From positions 294,389-358,388 of the forward strand of contig JAMPIV010017564.1 of NCBI GenBank assembly GCA_024509875.1: a DNA stretch of 64,000 nt, read 5' to 3'. Made by a program: the position numbers and the translations under genes. Under the pieces are notes generated by a model. It saw only the letters and a program-made list of their open reading frames with translations. It was not told the origin of the DNA and searched no databases. Source of the stretch: Oreohelix idahoensis. Lineage: Eukaryota > Mollusca > Gastropoda > Stylommatophora > Oreohelicidae. Shown here piece after piece: positions 46,588-58,935 of the stretch (its first letter is position 1; each line of letters begins with the position of its first letter).

Positions 46588-47924
46588 AACCACTCACATC
46601 TACACACACAGATAAGTGACGACAAATAGACGCACAGACGTGAAAACTATATACATGGAATAGGGATCTTTTGGGACGAGCTGACCAACACACGTAAATA
46701 AAGTTTATGTAAAATTTATTGATTATAAAAAAGAGAAACTTCACAACAGCAATATTTTGAATATCAATCAAATACAAATAAACATAAGTTAATGAATTAA
46801 TTAAAGAGTTAGACTCATAGTTTTAATCCTCCCTCCCTCTGTTGAGACAAGATCCCATTAGAAGAAAGTTATTAACCCCCAAAGAGTCAAAGGTTTATAC
46901 GCTATGGTCTAAAATTTCCCTCTACAGTAAAGAACAGAGTTTATACGTTAATCCATTCTGAAAGGGACATCATTAGCAATAACTTGCATAAAAAAAATAC
47001 AAAGTGAGTACATGGATTATACAATAAAAGAATTATTCATCTCTGCTTTCTCTCGCTCTGACAAACCTGTGATCACATCCAGTCACTTTTACCTAATAGG
47101 TGCTTTCACAACATCTGGAACGATCGTTAAGGTACACACAGCAAATCCAAGGTTGGTTTTTTGGCGAAACAAGCCCCAGTTTCTCAAAGACTAATTAATC
47201 CAAATGTTGGGAAACGCTTGATTCGTTACTATTAGCAGGATGCTGATTATGTCACTTCAATTCTGTCCAGGTAGGAAAATACTTAATAGATCTAATGTTC
47301 ACAGTGTACAGTAGCTGGGAATATTCGATCGTTAAATCGAGCGTCAGGTAAATAAATCTTTTCAGGATAAATCTTTTTCACAACACAGTGGTTGTTATTC
47401 AGATAATTTCAATGTTTGATTCTGTCGCCACCACAGGCTGAATGTATATGAACTTGGAAAAAAAAATCTGGATATCTATAAGTCCAGTTACATTTTATTC
47501 CTAATATTCTTTGGGTTGGTACTGTCTTTTTCTGGGTGTAAAACACGAGGCCAGACAAGTCACCTTGAAAACCCGATATTTATATCAGAATGTTCTCTTG
47601 TACTGTTGGACTTAAGTCCGTTATTCTCATATTCATATGGACGCCGCTGGTAAGATTTAGGGTTTGACCCAATACTGTGTAAAGGAGAAAAATACAAATA
47701 CTTAACCATAATATAGTATTCTCAATCCTATCCTTAACCCGCGTAAAATATAATATATTTATCCACTTTGGTTATTTAACTTAAATCATAACCTACAAGC
47801 TTAGAGCTTGTCTTATAGTTTAAAACTCCAGTGAAATAAATTCTTGTCATTTAAAAAAATCAATCATAATGAGTTAGAAATAAATACATATTTCGTCAAT
47901 ACTCATGATGAACAGTGCATTTAC

Positions 47925-48599
47925 TAGTTGGTTAAAATATTCTCTGACTGGTTACTAGCTATTAATTAAATTTATTTTATAGCTGGAAGAGTTTAGCTAG
48001 AAATTATTATTTATTCTGCTAGCCAATGTAACACAGTAAAACCTAGAGAAATATAAATGACGGACCTATCTAGTAAATCACTCTGCACAAAATCTTAGAG
48101 GAATATAATTACCTTCACACAAACTTCTAAGACTATCTCCAGCGAAAAACTAAGAAACTCTACTAATACAAGTGATTATAGATATCGGAGCTAGATGTCT
48201 TTAAAATCTGAGGAATACTGAGTAATTGAGTTTAAAATGCTGGGGTTTATATATTAAATCTCCAGAAAATCGCTCGTACTAGTTACTTTTAACACCTAAG
48301 TTTAAATCTTGGGGAATACGTTAATCAAAGCAATTTTTCACGCTAGAACCGAAAACCAGAACCCACGCTCTCTCGCTTAGATCAGGCATAACGTAATTTG
48401 CTAATCAGTGCCAATATTTCACGTCTCTGCTCGTATGGGCCATTCTAGCGAGAAATGTCCTTTGATCTGGCGATACTCCGTGTTTAATTACCTTTCTAGC
48501 GAACGGATTACAAGGGAGGTAGTAGAAATTTTCTCACCTTGGTTCTAAATTATCCGCTCCTAGTACTCCAATTTTTTCCCCGGATCGCTGTCTGATCTA
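47925..48599. mobile_element. 675-bp insertion in the 5' LTR of Gypsy A
   Basis: Flanked by TTAC (47921-47924 and 48600-48603) and absent from the 3' LTR (junction at 8348) and from the related LTR at 55743-57680. It has no coding capacity and TAG-type ends only, so its class is unknown. A deletion between TTAC repeats in the other copy is the alternative, but absence from two copies favours insertion. Confidence 0.55.
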
Positions 48600-48850
48600 T
48601 TACAACGATTTTCAATCGCTGGCGTTTTATTACAGCTCAACGTTAGCTATTAGGTCTGCTGGTAAACCTTCATCAAAGGAAATAGCGAACAGCAATAAAA
48701 TATGCGTGCTAAATTAGAAAAAGAGACAGATCTCTGAGTATAGGAGGGTTTTATGTTAACAAAACAGGTGTAGGTGAAAGCTAGGTAAACGAAAAGTGTA
48801 GATAATGAAATAGATATATGAAAACTATTATCATAATATGTCACATGTGT

Positions 48851-50210
48851 GGAAGGAGGACAGTTTTGACATTTCATCTCTGTTACTCTCCAGCATTCCG
48901 CACTATAGAGAAAAACAGAAAGTTCACAGCCGTCATACAATCTTAATTTGGAGTTTGTGCTGTACGGGGAAGTTTTTTAAATGTTGTTGAGATTAGCAAA
49001 GGCTGTTCTCGCTTTATTCATTATGTTTTTAATGTCCTTGCCTGTTCCGCCCGTCAGGTGTTACTATGCATCCTAGGAAAGTAAATGTGTCTGTCTGTTC
49101 TAACTTCTGGTTCCTTATTGTTATTGGCTCAGGACTGCCCACATTTAGTGTCATGACCTGTGTCTTCTTCAGATTGATGTTCAGACCAACCTGCTGACCA
49201 TACTTATTCAGTCTATCGGTTTTTTCTTGGATGTGTTGATTTGAATGCGCGAGTAGTGCAATGTCATCTGCATATTACAGGTCTTCCTGTGTAGAAAACG
49301 TTGTCCATCTAATTCCTCTTGGACTGCCATCTGTTGTCTGGCACATCACCCAATCTATGGCTGTCAAAAATAATGTTGTTGATAAGGGGCATCCCTGTCC
49401 TACTCCTGTTTTCACCTCGCAAGGTAGATTACTCAATCCAACACTTCATGTAAAGTTAGAATAGAGGCTTTTTATGATGGAAACATTGCAACTGGGAATT
49501 CCATAAGCCCTCAGTATTTTCCATAATCTGTGTCTGTATGCTGTCGAAAGCCTTTTCAAAATCAACAAAGTTAATTTATAGCTGTTTCTGCCATTCTGAG
49601 CACTGCTCTATAATGTTCTTGAGGGTGAATAGATGATCTACACATCTTCTGTTCTTTCTTAAACCCGCTTGTTCTTTCCTCAGTTTATGGTCAACTGCTT
49701 TTGAAATTCTCTGGATGATTATCCTGCCTAGTATTTTACTGGGAACTGAGAGGAGAGTAATTCCTCTCCAGTTGTTGAAGTCTGCAAGGTCGCACTTCTT
49801 GGGCAATTTGAAAATTATTCCTTTACTCCACTCTGTTGGTGTTGTCTCAGTTTCCCAGACTTGTGCAAATAGTGGTTCTAATAGTTCTGCTGCTAGTTCA
49901 GGCTCTGATTAAATAACTCAGCATTTAGATTGTCGTGACCAGGCGCTTTTCCATTTTTTAACCATTTGATAGCTGTGATGATTTCTTCTTTTCGTGGAAT
50001 GTCTGTATTTACGTCTAAGTCACTTTCAGCCTCAGGAACATTCAGCTGAGTCTCTGGTGGTTCCTTATTCAGTATTTCTCTGAAGTACTCTGCCCATCTT
50101 GTGTCCTGCCCCTGTGATGTGGTGAAGAGATTTCCTTGCTTGTCTCTTACTAACGTTATATTGTTTGCACCTCGTTTTCCACTGATAGTTTTTTTGGTAC
50201 TTGTGCGTTA
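48851..50210 (-). pseudogene. RTE host copy, segment 2 (RT domain)
   Basis: On the minus strand from 50210: TKKTISGKRGANNITLVRDK, WAEYFREILNKEPPETQLNV, AIKWLKNGKAPG, then WRGITLLSVPSKILGRIII, KEEQAGLRKNRRCVDHLFTL, FVDFEKAFDS, TGVGQGCPLSTTLF, YADDIALLAH and the post-RT region LNINLKKTQVMTLN and LYSAECWRVTE. These are the RTE RT motifs in order; many frameshifts and stops leave no frame over 97 codons. It continues at 6549 across Gypsy A. Confidence 0.85.
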
Positions 50211-50559
50211 ATTCACCGTCAAATTAATATTTTAGCAATTTATTACCCAAACCGATAACCGTACTATTTCTTACGTTTCTTTTCTTACATTTTTTTTCTT
50301 TTTTTCTCGCCTGAATCCAATCGCAGTCTAGGTGACATTTTTTGCCACCCACTTACGCGACGTCACAAATCTCTTACCTACCCCGTCCGTCCTTTTTTTT
50401 TTTTTTTTGTAATCCGGAGAAAATACAACTTACTCGAATTTTTTTTTTTTTTTTAACACTTTTGTCTCGTTTTGTGAGGCGCGTTCCGTTCAACCTAGTC
50501 GGTTATATTAGGGCGCATGTCCAAATATAAAAGACCCTTAAGTCTAGGCAATTGCTAGT
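50211..50559. repeat. Noncoding block with an inverted copy of the 2.2-2.7 kb repeat
   Basis: It starts where the RTE frame breaks. T-runs lie at 50392-50408 and 50440-50453. The stretch 50461-50548 is the reverse complement of the repeat at 2643-2715 (GCGCATGTCCAAATATAAAA, CGGTTATATTAGGGC). It is probably the end of an element inserted in the RTE. Confidence 0.5.
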
Positions 50560-50823
50560 CATCATAATCATCATCATCATCATCAGCTTTCAAGTCCCTA
50601 TCAGAGTCAGGTACCCATTTACAGCTGGTTAGACTGATGCGTGACACCTGTTCCCTTCCTCGCTGCCGTTGCCTGCTCTAACTCAAGATCAGAGTCAGGT
50701 ACCCTCTTACAGCTTGTTACACTGATGCGTGACACCTGTTCCCTTCCTCACTGCCGTTGCCTTCTCTAACTCAAGATCAGAGTCAGGTACCCATTTACAG
50801 CTGGTTAGACTGATGCGTGACAC
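50560..50823 (-). repeat. SINE body, tandem 88-bp units
   Basis: Two and a half units of CAGAGTCAGGTACCCATTTA, CAGCTGGTTAGACTGATGCG, TGACACCTGTTCCCTTCCTC. The unit matches the SINE body at 54490-54580 in inverse orientation. A short (ATC/CAT)n tract is at 50562-50585. The array is cut by the RTE-X insertion. Confidence 0.75.
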
Positions 50824-50850
50824 TAATAATAATAATAGCCCCTTCAGTCA

Positions 50851-52645
50851 TTACTGACTATCGGAATGCGCCCCTGAGGTGACAGCCCTCAGCTGCTTAT
50901 TTTCCTGGTGCTCCTTTTGACGTTTTCTCCTCACCTCTGCTTCTTGTGTGAGCCTCTCTTCGCCCAATCTGAGGTGGCGCCGTAAGTAGCTTCGCCACTT
51001 AGTGCGATCGGCAGCTTCATCCTCCCATGTTGCTGGATCCATGTCCAGTGCCCTCATATCTCTCTTGCACACATCTTTGAACCTCAGCTGTGGTCGCCCA
51101 ACTGTTCTCTTGCAATCTGCTAATTGTCCGTAGAAGATATCTTTTGGGATGCGAACATCTTCCATGCGGCGAACATGGCCAAGCCAGCGAAGTCTGCGCT
51201 GTCTAAGAAGCGTATACATACTTTGAAGGCCAGCACGTGACAACACTTCGACATTTGTCACTTTATCTTTCCACGAGATGCCAAGGATGCGGCGTAGACA
51301 CCGCAAATGGAAGGTATTGAGCCTTCTTTCTTGCTTAGCATAGGTCGTCCAGGTCTCGCTGCCATATAGGAGTGTGCTGGTGACGCAGGCATTATATACC
51401 GCAGCTTTGGTCTTCATTGTGAGTTTAGAGTTTCCCCAAACACGCGATGTGAGGCGGGCAAATGTAGCTGCAGCTTTGCCAATGCGGCTATCGATTTCTG
51501 TATCCAGTGAGAGTTTGTCATTGATGGTAGACCCTAGGTATGTGAAGTGGTGCACCACTGCCAATTCATAGTTATCGATAGTGATAACTGGTGCAGCACC
51601 CACATCCTGACTCAGCACATTCGTTTTCTTTAGACTTATTGTGAGGCCAAAGTCCTTGCATGCTTTAGTGAAGCGATTCATCAAGCTCTGAAGCTCCTGT
51701 TGGCTTTGAGTGACGACTGCAGCATCATCAGCGAACAACAAGTCTCTTATAGTGACCCTTCTGATTTTTGTTTTTTGCCTTCAGCCTTGAAAGATTAAAC
51801 AGACGGCCATCTGACCTAGTGTGAAGGCATATTCCTTCAGTTGCATCTCTGAATGCATGTTTCAAGAGTAAGGCAAAGAAGATTCCGAAGATGGTCGGAG
51901 CCAGAACACAGCCTTGTTTAACGACACTTCGTATATCAAAGGGCTGTGACGTGCTTCCAGCATATTGGACTGTTCCCTTCATGCCGTCATGGAATGACTT
52001 TATCATTTCCAGCATTTTAGAAGGGCAGCCTATTTTCAGGAGGATTTTAAAGAGTCCATCCCTACTAACCAGGTCGAATGCTTTTGTGAGGTCTATAAAG
52101 GCGATATATAATGGTCTTTTCTGCTCTCTTGATTTTTCCTGAAGCTGGCGGAGAGAGAAGATCATGTCCGTTGTTGATCTGCCAGCTCGGAATCCACACT
52201 GTGACTCTAGATATATGCGCTCAGCTAACTTGTGTAGTCGCATTAAGATGACTTTGGCAAAAACCTTACCAACAATACTAAGAAGAGAGATGCCTCTGTA
52301 GTTATTGCAATCACTTCTGTCTCCTTTATTTTTATACAGTGTTACAATCTTGGCATCTCGCATGTCTTGAGGAATAGTTGTCTCTTCCCAGCACTGGCAC
52401 AGCATCCTATGCAGGGGATGTAATAGCGTGCTCTTACAGCATTTGATTAAATCAGGAGGAATCCCATCACTGCCTGGTGCTTTGCCAGAGGGCAAGCTAT
52501 CAATGGCCTTGCTGAGTTCCTCTAATGTTGGTTCGGCATCCAGCTCCTCCATAGTTGGCAGACTGTTGACACCATCAAGGGCTGCAGGTGTAACGGTATT
52601 GTCTCTAGCGTAAAGCTCAGAGTAGTGCTCGACCCACCTCTCCAT
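50851..52645 (-). pseudogene. RTE-X reverse transcriptase
   Basis: Segment 52645-51728: WVEHYSELYARDNTVTPAA, SLPSGKAPGSDGIPPDLIK, IVTLYKNKGDRSDCNNYRGI, LESQCGFRAGRSTTDMIFSL, FIDLTKAFDLVSRDGLFKIL and VKQGCVLAPTIFGIFFALLL. A frameshift near 51735 separates this from 51741-50851, which starts LFADDAAVVTQSQQELQSL, the catalytic FADD box. It continues VHHFTYLGSTINDKLSLDTE, LLYGSETWTTYAKQERRLN, LRQRRLRWLGHVRRMEDVRI and RTVGRPQLRFKDVCKRDMRA, with a stop at 50851. All motifs are present; one frameshift lies exactly between the LTKAF and FADD parts of the active site. Confidence 0.9.
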
Positions 52646-52655
52646 CTGCTTACCC

Positions 52656-53990
52656 TTATCGGTTAGCTTCTCTCCGCTGATGGTTTTTTAGCGGTGCCGT
52701 CTTACTTTTATGGGGGCCAAGTGCTTTCTTTATACCGTCATACATTTGTCTAATGTTGCCTGTTTGCGCTGCGATCTGGATGCTCTCACTGAGCTGGAGC
52801 CAGTAGTCATTTGCACAGCGTCGAGCAGTTTGTTGAACTTTACTTCTCGTAGCCCTCAGGATCTGTAGGGTTCTGGCACTCGGTGAACGTTTGTATTCAT
52901 TCATAGCACTGCGCTTAGCTTCAATGACAGGTGCCATCACATCTGATGAAGCATCAAACCAGTCATTTGACTTTGCTGTTTTCTTACCAAAGGTGGCAAG
53001 TGCAGTACTTTGAATGGTGTTCCGTAGATGCTCCCAGTTCTCTGTAATAGTATCACCATGCTGAGGGCTACTGAGCTCTTTCTCGAAGGTCGCAGTGAAT
53101 TGAGCGATCATGAAAGGGTCTGACATCTTGCTGGTATCAATGCGTGGTTTCCCTTCATGTCTGACACGATAGAGTTTTCTTGGTTGTGCTCTGATTTTGC
53201 AGCAAACCAAGGAGTGATCTGTATCACAGTCTGCACTATGGTACGAGCGCGTGGAGAGCACAGACCTGAGGAGTGGCCTTCTGACGAGAATCAGGTCAAG
53301 TTGGTGCCAGTGCTTGGATCGTGGGTGACTCCATGACACCTTATGCTGGGGTTTTGTCTGAAAGTAGGTGTTGGTCACGCAGAGGTCATGGTGGACGCAC
53401 AACTCTAAGAGCCGTTGTACATTTTCATTCATCTTGCCAATACCAAACCTGCCCAGACATGAAGGCCATGAAACATTATCGGCACCCACTCTAGCGTTAA
53501 AGTCACCAAGGAGAACAAGCTGTTCTTGCCCAGGTATGCTTTTAATAATTGCTGTTAGATTCTCGTAGAACTCATCTTTAGCTTCTGAGGCAGAGTACAG
53601 AGTAGGAGCATACACACTGACAAGGGTGATGGGACCTGTGCTAGTTTGCAGGCGGAGCGTTAACAGGCGTTCTGATCCATTCTCGCCTGGTTCAACCATT
53701 TTAGTTAGCGATTTTTTGACCGCAAAACCTACTCCGTGTTCTCTAGCTTTATTAAGATCTTTCCCTTGCCAATAAAATGTGTAGTCCTTCTCGCTCACCG
53801 TTCCAGAGCCGCCAGGCGCGTTTCCTAAAGTGCAGCTATATCTACCTGAAGTCGTTTAAGCTCATCATTAATTATGGCTGTCTTCCTTACATCATTTACA
53901 TCCTGTAGGTTTTCGGATAGTCCAGTCAACATAGTCCGGACGTTCCAGCATCCCAATCAGAACCTCTCCCACTGTCGGAAGTAGCCCCTG
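52656..53990 (-). pseudogene. RTE-X endonuclease and linker
   Basis: An APE-type endonuclease that would nick target DNA to prime reverse transcription. From about 53965: WNVRTMLTGLSENLQDVND, one stop in DIAAL*ETRLA, then from 53798 a clean 380-residue frame: GVGFAVKKSL, LVSVYAPTLYSASE, the metal-binding LVLLGDFNARVG, CVTNTYFQTKPQHKVSWSHP, HQLDLILVRR and the active-site CDTDHSLVCCKI. The linker has KSNDWFDASSDVMAPVIEAK and RQMYDGIKKALGP. The frame ends at 52656 just before the RT, which resumes at 52645 after a frameshift. Confidence 0.88.
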
Positions 53991-54227
53991 GCGCCATGCC
54001 CTACGCCACTTGGGCAAAATGCTTATAACCGGTAACTGCTACTTCCCGTGTTTTGCCGACACCTATAGGGTGAAGCTGGAGTGTCCTCTCCAGGGCGCGA
54101 GCTTGGGCACAGTTATATGGAGATCAAGCTGTTGCCCATGCAGCATGTTCCCCCTCTCCACACAGCCGGTAGATCCAAAGGAACGGCAGTAGCCGATACA
54201 GTTTGGTACCAGCCATGTCGCAGGTGT

Positions 54228-54590
54228 TGCGTGACACTACCAAGCTTTGAACCCGAAACCCGGTAAATTATTGCGGTAGTGGAGCGTTAGAGACTTCACT
54301 ATACTTGGTCCAGCATCGAGAGGTCGGGCCTACCTAGCTATAAATGGGTACTTAACTTTGAGTTAGGGAAGGAAAAGACAGCGAGGAAGGAAACTGGTCT
54401 CCCCACCTCTCGATGCTGGACCTAGTGTAGTGAAGTCTCTAACGCTCCACTACCGCAATAAGTTACCGGGTTTCGGGTTCAAAGCTGGGTAGTGTCACGC
54501 ATCAGTCTAACCAGCTGTAAATGGGTACCTGACTCTGATCTTGAGTTAGAGAAGGCAACAGCAGCGACTTCCCTTGTTTCCTGTGTACCG
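54228..54590. mobile_element. Inverted pair of tRNA-derived SINEs
   Basis: The arms 54230-54325 and 54404-54500 are near-perfect inverted copies (ACCTCTCGATGCTGGAC; CTAACGCTCCACTACCGC; GGGTTTCGGGTTCAAAGC), separated by about 80 bp that also contains a SINE-body-like CTATAAATGGGTACTTAACT. The plus copy continues to about 54580. TAGTGTAGTG resembles an A box and GGGTTCAAAGC a B box. The left, minus copy continues into 50823 across the RTE-X element. Confidence 0.75.
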
Positions 54591-54640
54591 TTAACTTGTA
54601 GAACTGATTAAATACCGTTTTATTGGTTTATAAACTTAAA
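54575..54640. repeat. Fragment of the 11494-12000 element family
   Basis: GAACTGATTAAATACCGTTT, TATTGGTTTATAAACTTA matches the right end of the arm at 11955-12000. It is followed by a G-run (54645-54654). Confidence 0.65.
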
Positions 54641-54699
54641 ATACGGGGGGGGGGTGAGGGCGGGTCTGTCGTAAGTGTGTCAACTATGAATGCACGAGG

Positions 54700-55742
54700 A
54701 ACGTTTTTTTTTTTTAACTTGCCCTCCCAAACCACAATGTGAAATCATTCTTTTCATTTTCTTTCTCTTATCTATGGTGTTTAGCGTTTCTGGTGTTTTC
54801 CAGTCTTGGTTTTTTCTTTCCTGGAATCCCAAGCATGACTTGCTGCTTTCCTTGTATATTTTTGAGATGGTGTTGAATTTCTGGTGGACATCATAGATCT
54901 CTGTTCTGTCCTGGCTTTTGGCAATCTGATATCGTCTCTTTCCCCATTACTCTTTCGTTATAAATATTGTGTGTTCCAACTTTCGCATTGAGGTCTCCTA
55001 TTACTATAATAAGATCGTACCTGGGTGCAGTTTCCATTTCCTTTTGTACCTGTTGAAAGAACTCGTCCTTGATCTCTTCATCGCTCTCGTTTGCTGGTGC
55101 ATAGCATTGTATAATTGTGGTGTTAGTGAATCTCCCTCTCAGTCTTGTTCTTATCAATCTGTTGTTGATGGGTTTCCATTCCAGTAAAGACCTTTCCATT
55201 CCGGTCTTCAGGACAATAGCTACACCTTCGTTGTGCTGACCATCCTCTCTACCAGAGTAAAGTACTGATTCCCCTGTAGCTGTTTTTATTCTCCCCGTCC
55301 CGGTCCATCTGCTCTCACGTATTCCCAGGATATGTAATTTGTTCTTCATCTCTGCTGTGATTTGTCTCAGTTTTCCTGCCTCATTCATAGTTCTGACGTT
55401 CCAGAATCTAATTTAGGTTTCATGTTTTGCTGTCAGGGCATCCGTTTTCATGCCTAAAGCTTTCTTTCGGCTTTCACCATTGGCAGGCATACGAGCCGGA
55501 GACTCCGGATGTCCGTCTCGCATCAAAGTTTTTTCCATTTGTTGCCGTTTCCGTAACATGTGCGATTTTGTACTTAGACAGTGGTGTGGGCCCTATGCTA
55601 AAACCCCCAACCTTTAAGACCAGGGTACCAGCTTTTGTCTGACCCTTACCCACACAGACCAGTCCAGCTTGGTTGAACCTACTATGAGTAAAACTCCCAC
55701 TGGCATAGCTCTGGGGTTATCAGGGTACGCAAGCTGCCATAC
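54700..55742 (-). pseudogene. RTE host copy, segment 1 (5' UTR, endonuclease)
   Basis: The 5' UTR-like block 55430-55742 precedes a 165-residue frame (55388-54891): MNEAGKLRQITAEMKNKLHI, LGIRESRWTGTGRIKTATGE, NEGVAIVLKTGMERSLLEW, IIQCYAPANESDEEIKDEFF and the metal-binding IVIGDLNAKVGTHN. An internal deletion then removes the C-terminal half of the endonuclease. Linker sequence (EIYDVHQKFNTISKIY, LGFQERKNQDWKTPETLNTI) follows to about 54720. The protein picks up again at 50210 (TKKTISG...), so 50211 to about 54700 is an insertion in this LINE. Confidence 0.78.
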
Positions 55743-57680
55743 TGTCGTAATTTTATAGATAGGCCTGAGATATTTATGGTCCCGTCCGAGCAGAGGTGAT
55801 ATAGTGAGAGCTTTGTGAGAGGTAGGTGTGAGAAATAGTCCTGTTTACGAGGAGAACTGATGTAAGAGAAAATAAGGTCTTGGGTTGAGTAATTGCTCTA
55901 AATCCAGCCTATCTAGTACGACACACTTTAATGGAGACGCACTTTCTCACTTGATACTGATTCAATTTACACCACACTCCCGTACGCACACACCAATAAT
56001 TTTGTGACATAAATACGTACATACGTAGAAAACAGATAAACTATGGGTCACATATAAATGTTCAGGGAGGTTTTGACCAACACCAATAGCTTAAGGTTTA
56101 TTAAGTTTATTATATCGTTAGAAAATAGATCACAACATCAATACATAGTTATCATTACATCAGTGAATTATAGTTACATAAGAGAAAGAAAATCTACCCT
56201 CGCAAACCCTCGCTCTGATATATGGAAAAATTAGGGAAGATCCCAACAGAGGTAATTTACCCAAAAGATCAGAACAATGATTGCTAATGGGAGTGGGGAG
56301 TAGTCAGGACGGATAAAGAATATGTCCTTAATTTAAACTATCCCGCGGGCCTTCAGACTTAGTAAGAGATAGATAAAAGAGAAGATGTTATATTAGTAGT
56401 AACTTAAGAAATAAATATTTTTGTTCCGTTTCACTCTCTACATACATACAGTAAGCTCACTACAATTATGCTTACCCCTCTGCCGACGCTGCATACATTC
56501 CATGGAATTAATCAAACACAATGTATTTAAGACTATTATATGTCCTGTTGTTTGTCCAGTTAAGCCCCAGAAAACTCCGTCTAGGCAACGGCTATTTTTT
56601 TCGGAGATTCGCTGAATTGGTGCGTTGATTATATATTGTTCCTTGGTATTTCTCTTCGTACTGCAGGTATTTGGTTTGAGATAAGTTTTTTCTAGGTGGT
56701 TTCACTGTCTTGGAAATTTATAAGTTAATATATGTTTTCACCCGGAGTGGTCTAGCCTACAGTGGCTATGACGCTCTCTGCCGTAGTGATTGTGACAATA
56801 CAGCGGAATGTTACTCCCAGGCTGTTCTCGGAAAGAAATAGCCGGGTATGACCCGTGAATGCTCTCTGTAGAATTTGGTGGTACGAAAACTTTACTGTCA
56901 TATGGGTTTGTTTAAAAAAATTAGTGCTGTAAGTGCTGCCTCATCAGGCCAGGAAAATGTATATGTATAAAATGAAAAAATCTTCAGGCTATGTCCCGTT
57001 TCAGTTTAACATTTAACACACATTTTATGCAGCAGTGTTCTGATTATTTAACCGCTCTCATGGATGGAGAGGGCTGATCGCTAAGGGTCTTCAACATCAG
57101 AGTTTTTGCTGACAATGTGTGTATGTTAGGAACATATAATTGGGATGCCGTAAGACATCTGACCATGCATCTCTCTAAGAACCGTTGGATGGCAAAGGTA
57201 TGATAACCTATATAAAAGAGAATATAGATAACAGGCAATCCTACTATAATTATATTCTAACACCCGCGTTTTAAGTAAGACCTGTAAAATCACTCCGGTA
57301 TTTAATTATTTATATTAAAATTGAACTTCACGAGTGTCTAGCTAATATATCGCTTTTAACACTAGCTATGAACAGTTATTCACTTAAGATTTACACAAGA
57401 TGAAATAGAAATAAATTGTTATTAAACAATTTCGATCGCCTAGCGTCTTATAATTATTTTACGCATCTATTACTCGGGGAATAACGGGTAGTTACATTTT
57501 TCGATTTACAACTGGAGAACTTTGCTATAGGTGTATTTAATAGGTTTAAATTAACACAAAAATCCAGTGAAATATAATGAACTTAACACGTTAAAACTCT
57601 TAAATGCTAACAATATCGGAAGCGATCATAACCTCTGCATAGTTAACTGAGAATTAAACTGAAGAAGTTATACCAACCGA
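55743..57680 (-). repeat. Diverged LTR related to that of Gypsy A
   Basis: It starts TGTCGTAATTTTATAGATAG, like the LTRs of A, and is alignable in blocks: CAGAGGTGATATAGTGAGAG, then TTTTGACCAACACCA with AAGTTTATTA, then ATTTCGATCGCCTAGCGTC near 57425. No internal region follows, so it is a solo LTR or LTR fragment. The exact right end is uncertain. It lacks the 675-bp segment of 47925-48599. Confidence 0.6.
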
Positions 57681-58935
57681 ATTAAAATAGAAAAATAGAT
57701 GTGCACAGACTGCAATCAAATGATATAAAGGAGGAATATAATGTCAAAATGAACAACTTTTTCGATGCTTTAGGCAAAATTGACAACGATATCGATACTA
57801 AATGGGAACAACTGAGAACAGCAATGACAGAAGCAGCTGTAGCGACCACCGGATACCTAGTACATAAAAAGAAAAAATGGATGAGAGAAGATACTTGGGA
57901 TAAAATACAAGAAAGGAAAACAACAAAACTTAAACTACTAGCGGCAAGTACACATAGTGCAGTTGAATCTTGCAAACTAGCGTATAACTTGTTAAATAAA
58001 GAAGTGAAGACAAAAACTCGAAGAGATAAAAGACATTTCATCAATGAACTGGCCGTAGAAGCTGAAAATGCTGCAAGAACTGGTAATAGTAGGTGCCTTT
58101 ATCAAATTACAAAACCTCTATGTCACCAGCCTACTGCTATGGAAACACCTGTTAAAGATAAATTAGGGAATTCAATACCAACAGAAAAAGAACAAATGAA
58201 GAGATGGGATGAGCACTTCATGGAGGTGCTAAACAGACCACCACCAACAGTAACACCTGATTCTAATAATGAAACACCCACAACTACCTTGCCAATAACT
58301 TGCGATTAACAACCACCACAACAATGGAAAGACAGTATTATTGTAAAGTTACCGAAGAAAGGTGATCTATCAGACTGTAATAACTGGCGTGGTATATCTC
58401 TATTATCAGTACCTGGAAAATTATTATGTTGCATGATGTTAGAAAGACTTAAATTGCATGCTGACGAAAAGATCAGAGAAGAACAAGCGGGTTTCAGGCC
58501 GAAACGATCATGCATTGATCAAATATTCACACTAAGAACAATTATAGAAGAATCAGTGGAAAGGCAATCACCACTTATTATCACCTTCGTCGATTTTCAA
58601 AAAGCCTTTGATAGTCTACACCGCCCATCATTGTGGAAGATACTTACAATCTATGGTTTTCCAACAAAATATGTGAATATAATCAAAGCGCTATATGACA
58701 ATGCAAGATGTTGTGTTAGAACAAATAAAGGGAATACAGAATGGTTTACAGTAGAAACAGGGGTGAAACAAGGCTGTATTATGTCACCACTACTTTTTTG
58801 AATAGCTATTGATTGGGTTATGAGAAACTATACCCACAATGAACAATTAGGTATACAATGGACAAATGGAAAATTCCTGGGGGACCTGGATTTCGCAGAT
58901 GATTTAGCATTCTTAAGTTACACATTAAATGATCA
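57681..58935 (+). pseudogene. RTE LINE fragment, linker and RT
   Basis: The frame at 57701-58309 is the RTE linker: VHRLQSNDIKEEY, KKKKWMREDTWDKIQERKTT, TRRDKRHFINELAVEAENAA, NSRCLYQITKPL and RWDEHFMEVLNRPPP. About 65 residues are then deleted, at 58310. The RT follows at 58318-58801: IIVKLPKKGDLSDCNNWRGI, REEQAGFRPKRSCIDQIFTL, FVDFQKAFDSLHRPSLWKIL and TGVKQGCIMSPLLF, then a TGA, then AIDWVMRNY and FLGDLDFADDLAFL with the catalytic FADD. It is cut off just after FADD at about 58930. Both the linker and RT frames are unusually open for a relic. Confidence 0.85.

Larger units (their letters stand above)
50824..54227 (-). mobile_element. Full-length RTE-X-like LINE
   Basis: TGCGTGACAC at 50814-50823 is repeated at 54228-54237. 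The element, 3404 bp on the minus strand, has a 5' UTR, endonuclease, RT and a 3' tail of (TTA)n at 50824-50836. Both endonuclease and RT domains are complete, with three to four disabling changes. It split a SINE array. Confidence 0.88.
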
